A stretch of 64,000 nt of DNA from DASRZM01 sp035686365 (GCA_035686365.1 DASRZM010000094.1:20339-84338); one strand, 5' to 3'. Counted from the stretch's first letter, positions 10,447-19,854 are shown. The notes: generated by a model not told the origin, from the sequence alone. A program made the numbers and translations.

Positions 10447-11901
10447 ATGAGCCACACCGACATGCGTTCGGCGCAGCGTCCGGACCCCGACCAGCCAATG
10501 GTCGAGGTCGCCGACTACGTCCTGGACTACCGGATCGATTCGGACGAGGCCTACCAGACGGCGCGCTACATGCTGCTGGACTCGCTCGGCTGCGCCATGC
10601 TGGCCATGAAGTTCCCCGAGTGCCTCCGGCACCTGGGCCCGCTGGTCCCCGGGGCCGGTCTGGTCGGCGGTTCCCGGGTGCCCGGCACCGCCTACGAGCT
10701 CGACCCGGTGCAGGCGGCCTACAACATCGGCGTACAGATCCGCTGGCTGGATTTCAACGACACCTGGCTGGCGGCCGAATGGGGCCATCCCTCGGACAAT
10801 CTGGGCACCATCCTGGCCGTCGCCGACTGGCTCGACCGCCGTGCCGAGCGGGACGGCAGCCCGGGCCTGAGCGTCCGCGACGTGCTCGGCTGGGCGATCA
10901 AGGCCCACGAGATCCAGGGCTGCTACGCGCTCAGGAACAGCTTCAACCGCGTCGGGCTGGACCACGTGATCCTGGTGCGGCTGGCTTCCACCGCGGTCGC
11001 CACCGCGATGCTCGGCGGCGACCGCGAGCAGATCGTCAATGCGCTCTCGCACAGCTGGATCGACAACGGCGCCCTGCGCACCTATCGCCACGCGCCGAAC
11101 ACCGGCCCGCGCAAGAGCTGGGCCGCAGGCGATGCCTGCCGGCGCGCGGTGACCCACGCGCTCAACGCGATCAAGGGCTGCGTTGGTTACCCCAGCGCGC
11201 TTTCGGCCCCGACCTGGGGGTTCTACGAGGTCGCCTTCAAGGGCCGCAGTTTCGAGTTCGAGCGCCCGTTTGGCAGCTACGTCATGGAGAACGTGCTGTT
11301 CAAGATCAGCTTCCCCGCCGAGTTCCACGCCCAGACTGCGGTGGAGTGCGCGATGCGCCTGCACGGAGAAGTCGGGGACCGGATCGAGCGGATCGAGCGG
11401 ATCGTGATCGAGACCCAGGAAGCCGGGGTCCGGATCATCGACAAGACCGGCCCACTGGCCAACTACGCCGACCGCGACCACTGCATCCAGTACATGGTGG
11501 CCGTACCGTTGATCTTCGGCCGCCTGACTGCGGAGGACTATGGCGACCAGGTGGCGGCCGATCCGCGCATCGACGCATTGCGCAGCCGCATGGAGGTGCG
11601 GGAGAACCCGGATTTCACCCGCGACTACTTCGATCCGGACAAGCGATCCATCGGCAATGCGGTGCAGGTCCACTTCGACGATGGCAGCAGCACCGCGCGC
11701 GTGGCGATCGATTACCCGATCGGCCACCGCAGGCGCCGCGCCGAGGGGATCCCGGTGCTGCTGGACAAGTTCCGCCGGGCGCTCGGCGGCCACCTGCCGC
11801 GGGAGCAGGTCGAGCGCATTGTGGCCGTGGCCGAGGACCCGGCCGCGCTCGACGCCCTGCCCGTCCGCGACCTGATGGCCCTGTTGACCATTGCGGAATG
11901 A
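10447..11901 (+). CDS. prpD: 2-methylcitrate dehydratase (MmgE/PrpD family)
   Basis: PrpD dehydrates 2-methylcitrate to 2-methyl-cis-aconitate without an iron-sulfur cluster. The 484-residue protein has the MmgE/PrpD pattern: [42 protein letters not shown], the [11 protein letters not shown] segment, and [17 protein letters not shown]. Length matches PrpD (about 480), not the shorter MmgE-only proteins. No acnD/prpF alternative is seen nearby, so this enzyme probably fulfils the dehydratase step. It is followed by a palindromic terminator. With prpB and prpC it completes the dedicated steps of the cycle, an aconitase elsewhere doing the rehydration. Confidence 0.94.
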   Translation: MSHTDMRSAQRPDPDQPMVEVADYVLDYRIDSDEAYQTARYMLLDSLGCAMLAMKFPECLRHLGPLVPGAGLVGGSRVPGTAYELDPVQAAYNIGVQIRWLDFNDTWLAAEWGHPSDNLGTILAVADWLDRRAERDGSPGLSVRDVLGWAIKAHEIQGCYALRNSFNRVGLDHVILVRLASTAVATAMLGGDREQIVNALSHSWIDNGALRTYRHAPNTGPRKSWAAGDACRRAVTHALNAIKGCVGYPSALSAPTWGFYEVAFKGRSFEFERPFGSYVMENVLFKISFPAEFHAQTAVECAMRLHGEVGDRIERIERIVIETQEAGVRIIDKTGPLANYADRDHCIQYMVAVPLIFGRLTAEDYGDQVAADPRIDALRSRMEVRENPDFTRDYFDPDKRSIGNAVQVHFDDGSSTARVAIDYPIGHRRRRAEGIPVLLDKFRRALGGHLPREQVERIVAVAEDPAALDALPVRDLMALLTIAE

Positions 11902-11941
11902 TCCGCAAGTACATGATTTTAAATAATAAATACGGGAATCG

Positions 11942-11961
11942 CCGGGACCGGTCCCGGTTTT
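11942..11961 (+). terminator. Rho-independent terminator after prpD
   Basis: A perfect 16-base palindrome, CCGGGACCGGTCCCGG (11942-11957), is followed by TTTT. It lies 41 bases after the prpD stop. Just before it is a short AT-rich stretch (about 11913-11935) that stands out in this GC-rich genome. Confidence 0.7.
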
Positions 11962-12003
11962 GGGGTGGCCGGACGCAGGCTTCGGGGGGTTGTTACCAAA
12001 TCG

Positions 12004-12032
12004 TTAACTTATCTTCACAAATGAGTTAGTAT
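12004..12032 (+). promoter_or_regulatory. Candidate sigma70 promoter of the ompA-family gene
   Basis: TTAACT (12004-12009) and TAGTAT (12027-12032) are separated by 17 bases, in a locally AT-rich stretch about 95 bases upstream of the porin start codon. A highly expressed outer-membrane protein would need such a promoter. Confidence 0.45.
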
Positions 12033-12126
12033 TCTGGTACGTGATGGCATGCAGGACCGCGTACCGTCACCGGCTTTACTTCGGGGAACCCCACACCGAT
12101 TCCGATCGGACGACCAGGAGCTGACG

Positions 12127-13215
12127 ATGAAGAAGAACCTCCTCTGTTGCGCCATGCTCGGTGCCCTGGGCCTCGCCCAGGCTGCCGCGGCGCAAGAGTA
12201 TTTCGACGACCGCTGGTACATGACGGCCACTGCCGGCCGCTTTGTCGCCGATGGCGATCGCCAGACGGACAACGCCTGGCATGGCGGCATCGGTTTCGGC
12301 TGGTGGTTGAATCCGAACTTCTCGATCGATATCGACACCACCTACACCAAGCCCTACCGCGACGGTAATTCGCTGAACTGGAGCCTGTACGGGCTGGGCC
12401 TGACCGGTCGCTACCACTTCCGTCCGGAAGACCGCAACTGGTGGCCGTACTTCTACTTCGGCGCCGGCGCACTGCGTCACGAGGTGGAGTACTCCGACCC
12501 GTTCGGTGGCCGTCCGATCGAGAACGAGGGCACCAGCCTGTACGTGTCTGCCGGTGGCGGCCTGCAGGCCGACCTCGGCCGTTTCGGCGCCCGTGCCGAG
12601 ATCGGTGCACGCCACGACTTCGATGACGACAACCTCGACAGCAACGGCTACACCGACTTCCTGTCCTCGGTCAGCCTGCTGGTCAAGTTCGGCCCCGAGC
12701 CGACCCGCCGGATCGAGCCGCAGGAGCCGGCGCGCGAGCCGGTCATCACCTGTGCCGACCTGGATGACGACGGCGACGGTGTGAACAACTGCGACGACCG
12801 CTGCCCCAACTCGCAGCCCGGCCAGGCCGTCGGCCCGGATGGTTGCCCGGTTCCGCTGACGATCGACCTGCGTGGCGTGAACTTCGACTTCGACAAGTCG
12901 AACCTGCGTCCGGACGCGATCGCCACGCTGAACGAGGCGATCGAGGTGCTGAACCGGTATCCGGACCTGCGCGTGGAGGTGGCCGGCCATACCGATTCGA
13001 TCGGTACCGACGCGTACAACCAGGGCCTGTCGGAGCGCCGCGCGCGCGCGGTATACGACTACCTGGTCAACAACGGCATCAACTCCTCGCGGCTGATCGG
13101 ACCGGTCGGCTACGGCGAGTCTCGCCCGATTGCGCCGAACACCAACCCGGACGGGTCGGACAATCCGGAGGGCCGTGCCCAGAACCGCCGTACCGAGCTG
13201 AACGTCGAGAACTGA
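12127..13215 (+). CDS. OmpA-family outer membrane protein with calcium-binding type 3 repeats
   Basis: This 362-residue protein has a Sec signal peptide (MKKNLLCCAMLGALGLAQAAAA). An eight-strand-like beta-barrel domain follows (about 25-195, aromatic-rich: WYMTATAGRF, FYFGAGALRHE, SLLVKFG). A short thrombospondin type 3-like, Asp-rich linker (DLDDDGDGVNNCDDRCPNSQ) comes next, then a C-terminal OmpA domain. That domain has NFDFDKSNLRPDA and the peptidoglycan-binding segment VEVAGHTDSIGTDAYNQGLS. It anchors the outer membrane to peptidoglycan and may form a pore, like OprF. AGGAG lies 6 bases before the ATG. It has its own promoter and a strong terminator, so it is probably monocistronic. Confidence 0.95.
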   Translation: MKKNLLCCAMLGALGLAQAAAAQEYFDDRWYMTATAGRFVADGDRQTDNAWHGGIGFGWWLNPNFSIDIDTTYTKPYRDGNSLNWSLYGLGLTGRYHFRPEDRNWWPYFYFGAGALRHEVEYSDPFGGRPIENEGTSLYVSAGGGLQADLGRFGARAEIGARHDFDDDNLDSNGYTDFLSSVSLLVKFGPEPTRRIEPQEPAREPVITCADLDDDGDGVNNCDDRCPNSQPGQAVGPDGCPVPLTIDLRGVNFDFDKSNLRPDAIATLNEAIEVLNRYPDLRVEVAGHTDSIGTDAYNQGLSERRARAVYDYLVNNGINSSRLIGPVGYGESRPIAPNTNPDGSDNPEGRAQNRRTELNVEN

Positions 13216-13238
13216 CGGGCCGGTCACGGTTTCACGCT

Positions 13239-13271
13239 GCGAAGCCCGGCATCTGCCGGGCTTCGCTTTTT
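13239..13271 (+). terminator. Strong rho-independent terminator after the ompA-family gene
   Basis: A perfect 12-bp stem GCGAAGCCCGGC / GCCGGGCTTCGC with a 4-base loop (ATCT) is followed directly by five T residues, 23 bases after the stop codon. Confidence 0.92.
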
Positions 13272-13337
13272 CCGGCTTGTGGTCGCGCTGGCAGGCGCAT
13301 AGACTCGGGCCGCAATGCGATCGGCACCGGAGTACCG

Positions 13338-13826
13338 ATGAACACGACCACGACGGCGGTGCTGGCGCTGGCGCTGATTGCCGGACAGGCTCATGCAAGC
13401 TGCAATGTCGACTCGGTGCGCCAGCCGTTGCCGGTGCGCGATGGAACGCTGGCGCCGTTGGCTCCGGGCCTGCACGGCGGGCCCGACGTGCTGGCCTTCG
13501 CAGGCGAGGCCCTGGCCCTGCCGCAGGGCGAGCTGCTGGCGCTGGACCAGGTGCTGCTGCGGCGCCGACTCTCCGACTGCGTGGTGGACGAGTATGCCGG
13601 TTACGTGCCACGTACCGAGTTCGACAACACGCCGTACCGCTTCAACATGGACCAGGGCAAGAACTTCAGCGCCGAAGAGTTCGACGCCTGGATGAAGAAG
13701 CGCGGCATCCGGATCGCCAAAGGCCGGGCCGGGGCAACCCAGGCACCGACGACCCAGGCTCAACCAGCCGGCGCGCAGCTGCCTGACGCGCAGGCTCCGG
13801 TACCGCCCGCCGAGGAGTCCCGGTAG
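13338..13826 (+). CDS. Secreted hypothetical protein with Ala/Pro/Gln-rich tail
   Basis: This 162-residue protein starts MNTTTTAVLALALIAGQAHA, a clear Sec signal peptide with cleavage after AHA. The mature part has two cysteines (in SCNVDS and DCVVDEYAG) that could form a disulfide. A conserved-looking central stretch, YVPRTEFDNTPYRFNMDQGKN, is followed by the segment NFSAEEFDAWMKKRGI. The last 35 residues are low-complexity (TQAPTTQAQPAGAQLPDAQ). I do not recognise the family. It probably acts in the periplasm or outside the cell. It stands alone between the ompA terminator and the converging lipid cluster. Confidence 0.75.
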   Translation: MNTTTTAVLALALIAGQAHASCNVDSVRQPLPVRDGTLAPLAPGLHGGPDVLAFAGEALALPQGELLALDQVLLRRRLSDCVVDEYAGYVPRTEFDNTPYRFNMDQGKNFSAEEFDAWMKKRGIRIAKGRAGATQAPTTQAQPAGAQLPDAQAPVPPAEESR

Positions 13827-13889
13827 GGCTTCGCGCCGGATCCCGGTGCGGCTTCGGCGGCCGTGCGCGGCGGATCGATCGCCGGTGCT

Positions 13890-14147
13890 TCAGCGGGGCG
13901 CGAACCGATAGTGCCCGACCAGCCACTGGTCGCCGCCGCCATAGCCGAACAGCTCCGCGCACGCCATCCAGAACATCCGCCAGCGTCGGTTCCATACCGC
14001 CGCCCCGGCGCCGTACACCTGCTCCATGATCGGAACGATGCTGCGTGAGTTCCGGTCATGGTTGGCCAGCCAGTCCGGGAGCCAGCCGCGCTCGGCCAGC
14101 GAGATCGGGCTCAGCGGAGCGGGCGCCGTCGCGGCGTCGAGGGTCAC
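13890..14147 (-). pseudogene. Internally deleted cyclopropane-synthase-like SAM methyltransferase remnant
   Basis: The 85-codon frame joins two ends of a CFA-synthase-like methyltransferase. Its N-terminal part, SLAERGWLPDWL, is the usual opening of the family. Its C-terminal part, from NHDRN through RRWRMFWMACAELFGYGGGD to VGHYRF, is the usual closing segment. The roughly 250-300 residue SAM-binding catalytic core is absent, and the frame is intact across the junction. The short DWL motif at the join could be the recombination point. It begins with GTG 14 bases after the DUF1295 stop, as expected for an operon partner. The product cannot be catalytic. Identification of the two ends rests on remembered family patterns. 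Confidence 0.65.
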
Positions 14148-14161
14148 GGAACAGGCCTCGT

Positions 14162-14962
14162 TCACTGGTTGTGCCGGCGCGCTGGAAACCACGGGAAGAA
14201 GGCACTGGTCTCGCGCTGGTAGCGGCGGTAGGCCTCCCCGCGCGTCCGCAGCGCCTGCGCCTCGGTGTAGGGGATGCCGGTGCCCCACAGCAGGGCGGCA
14301 CCCATCAGCACCGGTCCGAGCAGCAGGCTGACCCACCACCAGGGCGAACCCACGCTGAGCAGCACATAGCAGAACCAGTGCAGCCATTCGAAGAAGTAGT
14401 TCGGATGGCGGGAATACCGCCACAGCCCGATGCGGCAGACCTTTGCGCGATTCTCGGGCGCTGCCCGGAATCGGGCCAGTTGGCGGTCGGCAAGACTCTC
14501 GCCGACCAGCGCCAGGATCCAGACCGCTACGGCGGCATGGGTCCAGGTGTCCGATGCCGGAACCTGGTTGGAAGCCGCCACCAGGAACGGGACCGACATC
14601 AGCGTGGCGATCAGTGCCTGCGCCTGGAAGAACCAGAAGAACCTGCGCTGGCTTCCGGCCCAGTGCGTGCGCAGCTGACGGTAACGGCCGTCCTCGGCCT
14701 CGCTGAGGACGCGGGCGAGCAGGTGCAGCACCAGGCGCATGGCCCAGATTCCGGCCAGCATCGCCACCAGCAGCCGCTGCAGGCCCGGACCTGCAGCGAC
14801 GGCGCCATACAGCAGTGCGGCGACGGCCATCAGCGCAGCCCAGGCCACGTCGACGTAGCCGGCGTTCCGGGTGCGCCGCTGCAGCTCCCAGGCCGCCGTC
14901 ATGACCACAATGCCGACCGCCAGGTGCAGCACCAGCGGCCACAGCATCGGCACCTCGTTCAC
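14162..14962 (-). CDS. DUF1295 integral membrane protein (steroid 5-alpha-reductase-like fold)
   Basis: This 266-residue, roughly seven-helix membrane protein carries the DUF1295 signature: NAGYVDVAW near the N-terminus, GLWRYSRHPNYFFEWLHWF (the Arg-His-Pro-Asn core shared with steroid reductases and isoprenylcysteine methyltransferases) and EAYRRYQRETSAFFPWFP at the C-terminus. DUF1295 genes commonly sit with CFA-synthase-like, DUF1365 and FAD-oxidoreductase genes in clusters that modify unsaturated fatty acids. Here those partners are missing or reduced to fragments. The GTG start at 14962 overlaps the stop of a small upstream frame (GTGA overlap). The protein itself looks complete. Confidence 0.88.
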   Translation of the reverse strand: MNEVPMLWPLVLHLAVGIVVMTAAWELQRRTRNAGYVDVAWAALMAVAALLYGAVAAGPGLQRLLVAMLAGIWAMRLVLHLLARVLSEAEDGRYRQLRTHWAGSQRRFFWFFQAQALIATLMSVPFLVAASNQVPASDTWTHAAVAVWILALVGESLADRQLARFRAAPENRAKVCRIGLWRYSRHPNYFFEWLHWFCYVLLSVGSPWWWVSLLLGPVLMGAALLWGTGIPYTEAQALRTRGEAYRRYQRETSAFFPWFPARRHNQ

Positions 14963-15194
14963 GACCTACCTCCGGGGACGGGTTCGACACGCCCTTCCCG
15001 GACCTGTCCACGGTGCTGGTACCAGAGTCCAGGTTGCGCGGCGATGAAAGCCACCGGATTCATTCTCCCTGCAGCGGCGGATCCAGCTGCATGCGGCGGG
15101 CGCCCGGGCGCGCCGGCAACAGCTGCACGTCGCAGTCGTGGAAGATGAAGGTACCCGGCACCTCGCGCTCGGCCGCGGTGGGCGCGGTCCGCAG
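14959..15194 (-). pseudogene. Two short coupled frames upstream of DUF1295, probable gene fragments
   Basis: Reading toward DUF1295, a frame ends with VPGTFIFHDCDVQLLPARPG and stops at 15060-15062. An ATG overlaps that stop (ATGA) and opens a 34-codon frame, MNPVAFIAAQPGLWYQHRGQ, whose stop overlaps the DUF1295 GTG. Overlapping stop/start junctions suggest an operon of formerly longer genes. Neither piece is long enough to identify. The first continues the same frame as the oxidoreductase fragment upstream, separated from it only by a TGA. Confidence 0.4.
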
Positions 15195-15296
15195 TCAGCT
15201 TGCCGCCAGGCCCGCGATCCCGGATCCGACCACGGTCCGGATCGGCAGCGCGCCGCAGCGACTGCAGCGCGCGTCCAGTGTAGCCGCGATCGCCAT
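15195..15296 (-). pseudogene. N-terminal fragment of an FAD-dependent oxidoreductase
   Basis: A 33-codon frame ends in IRTVVGSGIAGLAAS and then a TGA. VVGSGIAGLAA is the dinucleotide-binding glycine motif that opens amine-oxidase-type FAD oxidoreductases, which commonly lead DUF1365/CFAS/DUF1295 clusters. Everything after the first strand-loop-helix is missing. Its position at the head of the decayed cluster supports the reading, but the evidence is one short motif. Confidence 0.42.
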
Positions 15297-15336
15297 GGCC
15301 TTTGCGCGGGCCGCGCCGATCCGCGATGCTCACGCG

Positions 15337-16131
15337 ATGAGTCGATCCGGGCCCCCGGCCAGAGTGCGTCACGGCCTCGCACGCGCCCTGAGCAAGCGCG
15401 GCTTCTGCTCGCGCTCGCAGGCCGAGCGGCTGGTGCGCGAAGGGCGGGTGCGCCTCAATGGCCGGGTAGCGAACGACCCGGAAACGTCGACCGACGTGCT
15501 CTCCGACAGGATCGAGGTCGACGGTCGCCCGCTGGGGCCGCTGGTGGGGTGCTACCTGATGCTCAACAAGCCGCGCGGACTGCTCACCACGCGTGCGGAC
15601 GAGTCCGGTCGGGACACGGTGTACCGGTGTCTGCAGGGTGCCGACCTGCCGTGGTTGGCGCCGGTCGGGCGCCTGGACCGCGCCAGCGAGGGCCTGCTGC
15701 TGTTCAGCAACGACCCGGCCTGGGCGGCGGCGATCACCGGGCCGGGAGGACCGGCAAAGCGCTACCACGTCAAGCTGCGACCGGCCTGCGGACCCGACGC
15801 GGTCGCGGCGCTGACCGCCGGCGTTCGCGACGGTGGCGAGCTGTTGCGCGCTGCCGAGGCATCGGCGCTGCGCCGGTGGCAGAAGTCGAGCTGGGTGAAT
15901 GTGCTGCTGGAGCAGGGGCGCAATCGCCAGATCCGCCGCATGTGCGCAGCGCTGGGATTCGAGGTCGAGCGGCTCGTCCGGGTCGCGATCGGCGGGCTCG
16001 AACTGGGCACGCTGCCCAAGGGCGGCTGGCGCGAGCTCGAAGCCGACGAGGTGCGCGCGCTGGCGCCCGGCGCTTCCGGGATGCCGGAGGGCAGGCTCAG
16101 ATCACCCCCAGGCGCCGCCCCACGCGGGTAA
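15337..16131 (+). CDS. Pseudouridine synthase of the RsuA/RluB/RluE family
   Basis: This 264-residue RNA pseudouridine synthase isomerises a specific uridine in rRNA. It has an N-terminal S4 RNA-binding domain ([20 protein letters not shown], about 13-60), then [13 protein letters not shown], the catalytic motif [14 protein letters not shown] whose Asp is the nucleophile, and [17 protein letters not shown]. The target cannot be decided between 16S and 23S sites, so no symbol is given. ATG at 15337 was chosen so the S4 domain begins near the N-terminus. Its 3' end overlaps the convergent kbl gene by 35 bases. Confidence 0.92.
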   Translation: MSRSGPPARVRHGLARALSKRGFCSRSQAERLVREGRVRLNGRVANDPETSTDVLSDRIEVDGRPLGPLVGCYLMLNKPRGLLTTRADESGRDTVYRCLQGADLPWLAPVGRLDRASEGLLLFSNDPAWAAAITGPGGPAKRYHVKLRPACGPDAVAALTAGVRDGGELLRAAEASALRRWQKSSWVNVLLEQGRNRQIRRMCAALGFEVERLVRVAIGGLELGTLPKGGWRELEADEVRALAPGASGMPEGRLRSPPGAAPRG

Positions 16132-17287
16132 AGGCATCGATCGCACGGTCCAGGTGCTCGCGGGTGTGGGCTGCGCTCATCTGCGTGCGGATCCGGGCCT
16201 GGCCCTGCGGCACGACCGGATAGAAGAAGCCGATCGCGTAGATGCCCTCCTCGAGCAGTCCGGCAGCGAACTGCTGTGCGAGATTGGCCTCGTGCAGCAT
16301 CACCGGCACGATCGGATGCTCGCCCGGCCTGATCTCGAAACCGGCCGCACCGATGCGCTCGCGGAAGTAGCGGGTATTCTCGTGCAGCCGCTCGCGCAGA
16401 CTGCCGGCCCCGGCCAGCAGCTCGAAGACACGGATCGAGGCCGCCACGACCGGCGGCGGCAGCGAGTTGGAGAACAGGTACGGGCGCGAGCGCTGCCGCA
16501 GCATCTCGATGATCTCGCCGCGGCCGGTGGTGAAGCCGCCCAGTGCACCACCAAGGGCCTTGCCCAGGGTGCCGGTGAACACGTCGATGCGGTCCATGAC
16601 TCCGTGCACCTCGGCCGAGCCGCGGCCCCCGGCACCCACGAAGCCGGTGGCATGGCAGTCGTCGATGTGGACCATCGCACCGTAGCGGCCGGCCAGCTCC
16701 GTGATGCGGTCCAGCGGCGCCAGGTAGCCGTCCATGCTGAACACGCCGTCGGTCGTGATCATCCTGGTGCGCGCGCCGGCCGCATCGGCGGCCTGCAGCT
16801 GCCGCTCCAGATCGTCGGTGTCGCGGTTGGCGTAGCGGAACCGCCTGGCCTTGCACAGGCGCACGCCGTCGATGATCGAGGCATGGTTGAGTGCGTCGGA
16901 GACGATCGCATCGGCCTCGCCCAGCAGCGGCTCGAACAGGCCGCCATTGGCGTCGAAGCACGCCGCGTACAGGATCGTGTCCTGCGTTCCGAAGAATGCG
17001 GAGATGGTGCGTTCGAGCTCCTTGTGCAGGTCCTGGGTGCCGCAGATGAAGCGCACGCTGGCCATGCCGAAGCCGTGGGTTTCCAGCGCATCCCTGGCGG
17101 CGGCGATGACCTCGGGATGGTCGGCCAGGCCCAGGTAGTTGTTGGCGCAGAAGTTCAGCACCCTGCGTCCGTCCTGGAGCTCGATCTCCGCCGACTGCGG
17201 CGAGGTGATCACCCGCTCGGTCTTGAACAGACCCAGTTCGCGGATGGAGTCCAGTTCGCTCCTGAAGCGATCTTCGGCAACAGCCAT
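16097..17287 (-). CDS. kbl: Glycine C-acetyltransferase (2-amino-3-ketobutyrate CoA ligase)
   Basis: Kbl converts 2-amino-3-ketobutyrate plus CoA to glycine and acetyl-CoA, completing threonine degradation begun by Tdh. The 396-residue alpha-oxoamine synthase shows [31 protein letters not shown] and [10 protein letters not shown]. The PLP-lysine segment [16 protein letters not shown] and the late [20 protein letters not shown] are also present. GGAGGA precedes the ATG. It starts 11 bases after the tdh stop, so the two genes are an operon. Length equals the E. coli enzyme within a few residues. Confidence 0.96.
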   Translation of the reverse strand: MAVAEDRFRSELDSIRELGLFKTERVITSPQSAEIELQDGRRVLNFCANNYLGLADHPEVIAAARDALETHGFGMASVRFICGTQDLHKELERTISAFFGTQDTILYAACFDANGGLFEPLLGEADAIVSDALNHASIIDGVRLCKARRFRYANRDTDDLERQLQAADAAGARTRMITTDGVFSMDGYLAPLDRITELAGRYGAMVHIDDCHATGFVGAGGRGSAEVHGVMDRIDVFTGTLGKALGGALGGFTTGRGEIIEMLRQRSRPYLFSNSLPPPVVAASIRVFELLAGAGSLRERLHENTRYFRERIGAAGFEIRPGEHPIVPVMLHEANLAQQFAAGLLEEGIYAIGFFYPVVPQGQARIRTQMSAAHTREHLDRAIDAFTRVGRRLGVI

Positions 17288-17298
17288 GGCTTCCTCCT

Positions 17299-18333
17299 TC
17301 AGCTCCAGCTGCACACGACCTTGCCGCACATGCCCGAGTCCATCAGCTCGAAACCGCGCTCGAAGTCGTCGATGTGGATCTGGTGCGTGAGCGCCTTCTG
17401 CAGCGGAAACCCCGAGAGCACCATCTGCGTCATCTTGTACCAGGTCTCGTACATGCGGCGGCCATAGATGCCCTGCACCGTCAGGCCCTTGAAGATCAGC
17501 TTGTCCCAGTCGATCCCGGCGCCGTTGGGCAGCAGGCCCAGCAGCGCGATCTTGCCGCCGTGGTACATGGCATCGAGCATGTCCGAGAATGCACGCGGGT
17601 TGCCCGACATCTCCAGGCCGACGTCGAAACCCTCCATGTGCAGGTCGGAAACCACGTCCTTGAGCGACTGCTTGGAGACGTTGACCACCCGCGTGGCGCC
17701 CATGTCGGCTGCGAGCTTGAGCCGGTAGTCGTTGACGTCGGTGACCACGACGTTGCGCGCCCCCACCCACTTGCAGATCCCCGCCGCAATGATGCCGATC
17801 GGGCCGGCGCCGGTGATCAGCACGTCCTCGCCGATCACGTCGAACTCCAGCGCGCAGTGCGCGGCGTTGCCGTAGGGGTCGAAGAAGGCGGCCAGCTCGG
17901 ACGGGATCTGGTCGGGGATCGGCCACAGGTTGGAGGAAGGCATCACCAGGTACTCGGCGAAGGCGCCGTCGCGCTGGACGCCGATGCCGACCGTGTTCGG
18001 GCACAGGTGCGGGCGGCCGGCGCGGCAGTTGCGGCAGTGGCCGCACACGATGTGTCCCTCGGCAGAGACGCGCTGTCCGGTGCGGTAGCCGGTGACGCCG
18101 GGCCCGAGCCCGACGATGCGGCCGACGAACTCGTGGCCGATCACCAGGCCGGGCCGGATCACGCGCTGGCTCCACTCGTCCCACTTGTAGATGTGAAGGT
18201 CGGTGCCGCAGATCGCGGTCTTCTCGAGCCTGATCAGCACCTCGTTGGCGCCGGGCTCGGGCCGTGGCACCTGTTCCATCCAGATGCCGCGGCGGGCCTC
18301 GCGCTTGACCAGGGCTTTCATCGTCTCGGCCAT
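17299..18333 (-). CDS. tdh: L-threonine 3-dehydrogenase
   Basis: Tdh oxidises L-threonine to 2-amino-3-ketobutyrate with NAD. The 344-residue zinc alcohol dehydrogenase-type protein has [18 protein letters not shown] (catalytic-zinc Cys and the threonine-specific region), GHEFVG, the structural-zinc stretch [15 protein letters not shown], and the nucleotide-binding [19 protein letters not shown]. The in-frame ATG at 18321 ([15 protein letters not shown]) gives the exact E. coli-like start and 340 residues; neither start has a strong ribosome-binding site. A TATAAT on the minus strand at 18364-18369 suggests a short leader. Confidence 0.95.
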   Translation of the reverse strand: MAETMKALVKREARRGIWMEQVPRPEPGANEVLIRLEKTAICGTDLHIYKWDEWSQRVIRPGLVIGHEFVGRIVGLGPGVTGYRTGQRVSAEGHIVCGHCRNCRAGRPHLCPNTVGIGVQRDGAFAEYLVMPSSNLWPIPDQIPSELAAFFDPYGNAAHCALEFDVIGEDVLITGAGPIGIIAAGICKWVGARNVVVTDVNDYRLKLAADMGATRVVNVSKQSLKDVVSDLHMEGFDVGLEMSGNPRAFSDMLDAMYHGGKIALLGLLPNGAGIDWDKLIFKGLTVQGIYGRRMYETWYKMTQMVLSGFPLQKALTHQIHIDDFERGFELMDSGMCGKVVCSWS

Positions 18334-18363
18334 GGGGATGTCCGCGTGCGGGAAAGGCCGCGG

Positions 18364-18369
18364 ATTATA
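18364..18369 (-). promoter_or_regulatory. Candidate -10 element of the tdh-kbl operon
   Basis: A perfect TATAAT on the minus strand lies 31 bases upstream of the tdh start in the divergent tdh/glmM spacer. No good -35 is visible, so it may depend on an activator. Confidence 0.35.
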
Positions 18370-18461
18370 CGACCGCTCGCGCATGGGGCCCGTCCGGGGA
18401 TTGAAAAGACCGATTCGGGCGCGCACGCTTTCGCCCACGCAGCCTGCAGCGGAAGGACCAG

Positions 18462-19802
18462 ATGACGGAAAAGCGCTACTTCGGCACCGACGGGATCCGT
18501 GGCCGCGTCGGGCATGGCCCGATCTCGGCCGACTTCGTGCTGAGGCTGGGTTGGGCCGTGGGCCGGGCGCTGGCAAAGGGCGGCCGTCCGACCGTGGTGA
18601 TCGGCAAGGACACGCGGATCTCCGGGTACATGTTCGAATCCGCGCTGGAGGCCGGGCTGGTCGCGGCCGGGGCCGACGTGCGCCTGCTGGGGCCGATGCC
18701 GACCCCGGGCGTGGCCTACCTGACACGGTCGCTGCGCGCGGATGCGGGGATCGTCATCAGTGCCTCGCACAATCCCCACTACGACAACGGCATCAAGTTC
18801 TTCTCCGCACTGGGCGAGAAGCTGTCCGACGAGCTGGAGCTGGCGATCGAGGCGGCGCTGGAGCTGCCATTCGACACCGTGCCATCGGAGAACCTGGGCA
18901 AGGCCGCCCGCGTGGACGCGGCGGCAGCGCGCTACGCCGAGTTCTGCAAAGGCACGGTGGGAGAGTCGATGTCGCTGCGCGGCCTGAAGCTGGCGGTGGA
19001 CTGCGCCAACGGGGCGACCTACCAGATTGCACCGAAGCTGTTCGAAGAGCTCGGCGCACAGCTGGTGGCGAAGATCGGCGTCGAACCCGACGGCCTGAAC
19101 ATCAATGCCGGTTGCGGCAGCACCCATCCAGCCGCCGTGCAGGAAGCCGTCCGCATGGAGAAGGCGGATCTTGGCATCGCCTTCGACGGCGACGGCGATC
19201 GCCTGATCATGGTGGATTCGGAAGGATCCGTGGCCGACGGCGACGACCTGCTGTACGTGCTTGCCTGCGACCGCCACCTGCGCGGTGTCCTGCAGGGGCC
19301 CGTGGTGGGCACGCTGATGACCAATTTCGGGTTCGAACAGGCGTTGCAGCGGCGCGGCATCGGATTCGTGCGCGCACGCGTTGGCGACCGCTACGTGCAC
19401 CGGATGCTGGTCGAGCTCGGCGGTGTGCTCGGCGGCGAGGCGTCCGGGCACCTGCTGTGCCTGGACAAGGCGACCACCGGCGACGGCATCGTCAGCGCGC
19501 TGCAGGTGCTCGAGGTCGTGCAGCGCAGCGGTCGCACGCTGCGGACACTGCTCGAGGGACTGGTCAAGGTGCCGCAGCGGACCCTCAACGTGCCGGTGAC
19601 CCCGGGCCTGCGGGTGGCCCAGCACCCAGGCGTGTGCGAGGCGCTGGCAGGGGCCGAACGCGAACTCGAAGGCCGTGGACGGGTGGTGCTGCGGCCTTCG
19701 GGGACCGAACCTGTGGTGCGCGTGACCGTGGAAGCCGACGACGAGGGGCTGCTGGAGCGGACCCTGCAAAGGCTTGCCGAGGCGGTGCGCGAAGCGGCCT
19801 GA
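18462..19802 (+). CDS. glmM: Phosphoglucosamine mutase
   Basis: GlmM interconverts glucosamine 6- and 1-phosphate on the route to UDP-GlcNAc for peptidoglycan and lipopolysaccharide. The 446-residue phosphohexomutase opens with [14 protein letters not shown]. The phosphoserine motif [16 protein letters not shown] carries Ser102, the residue phosphorylated in E. coli GlmM. The metal loop [13 protein letters not shown], the substrate segment GGEASGHLL and the phosphate loop [11 protein letters not shown] are all present. All catalytic elements are intact. The next gene begins about 50 bases later on the same strand. Confidence 0.97.
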   Translation: MTEKRYFGTDGIRGRVGHGPISADFVLRLGWAVGRALAKGGRPTVVIGKDTRISGYMFESALEAGLVAAGADVRLLGPMPTPGVAYLTRSLRADAGIVISASHNPHYDNGIKFFSALGEKLSDELELAIEAALELPFDTVPSENLGKAARVDAAAARYAEFCKGTVGESMSLRGLKLAVDCANGATYQIAPKLFEELGAQLVAKIGVEPDGLNINAGCGSTHPAAVQEAVRMEKADLGIAFDGDGDRLIMVDSEGSVADGDDLLYVLACDRHLRGVLQGPVVGTLMTNFGFEQALQRRGIGFVRARVGDRYVHRMLVELGGVLGGEASGHLLCLDKATTGDGIVSALQVLEVVQRSGRTLRTLLEGLVKVPQRTLNVPVTPGLRVAQHPGVCEALAGAERELEGRGRVVLRPSGTEPVVRVTVEADDEGLLERTLQRLAEAVREAA

Positions 19803-19854
19803 ACCGGCCGGCCCTACAATGCGACGGTCCGCCACCGCCCTGGAATCGGATCCC

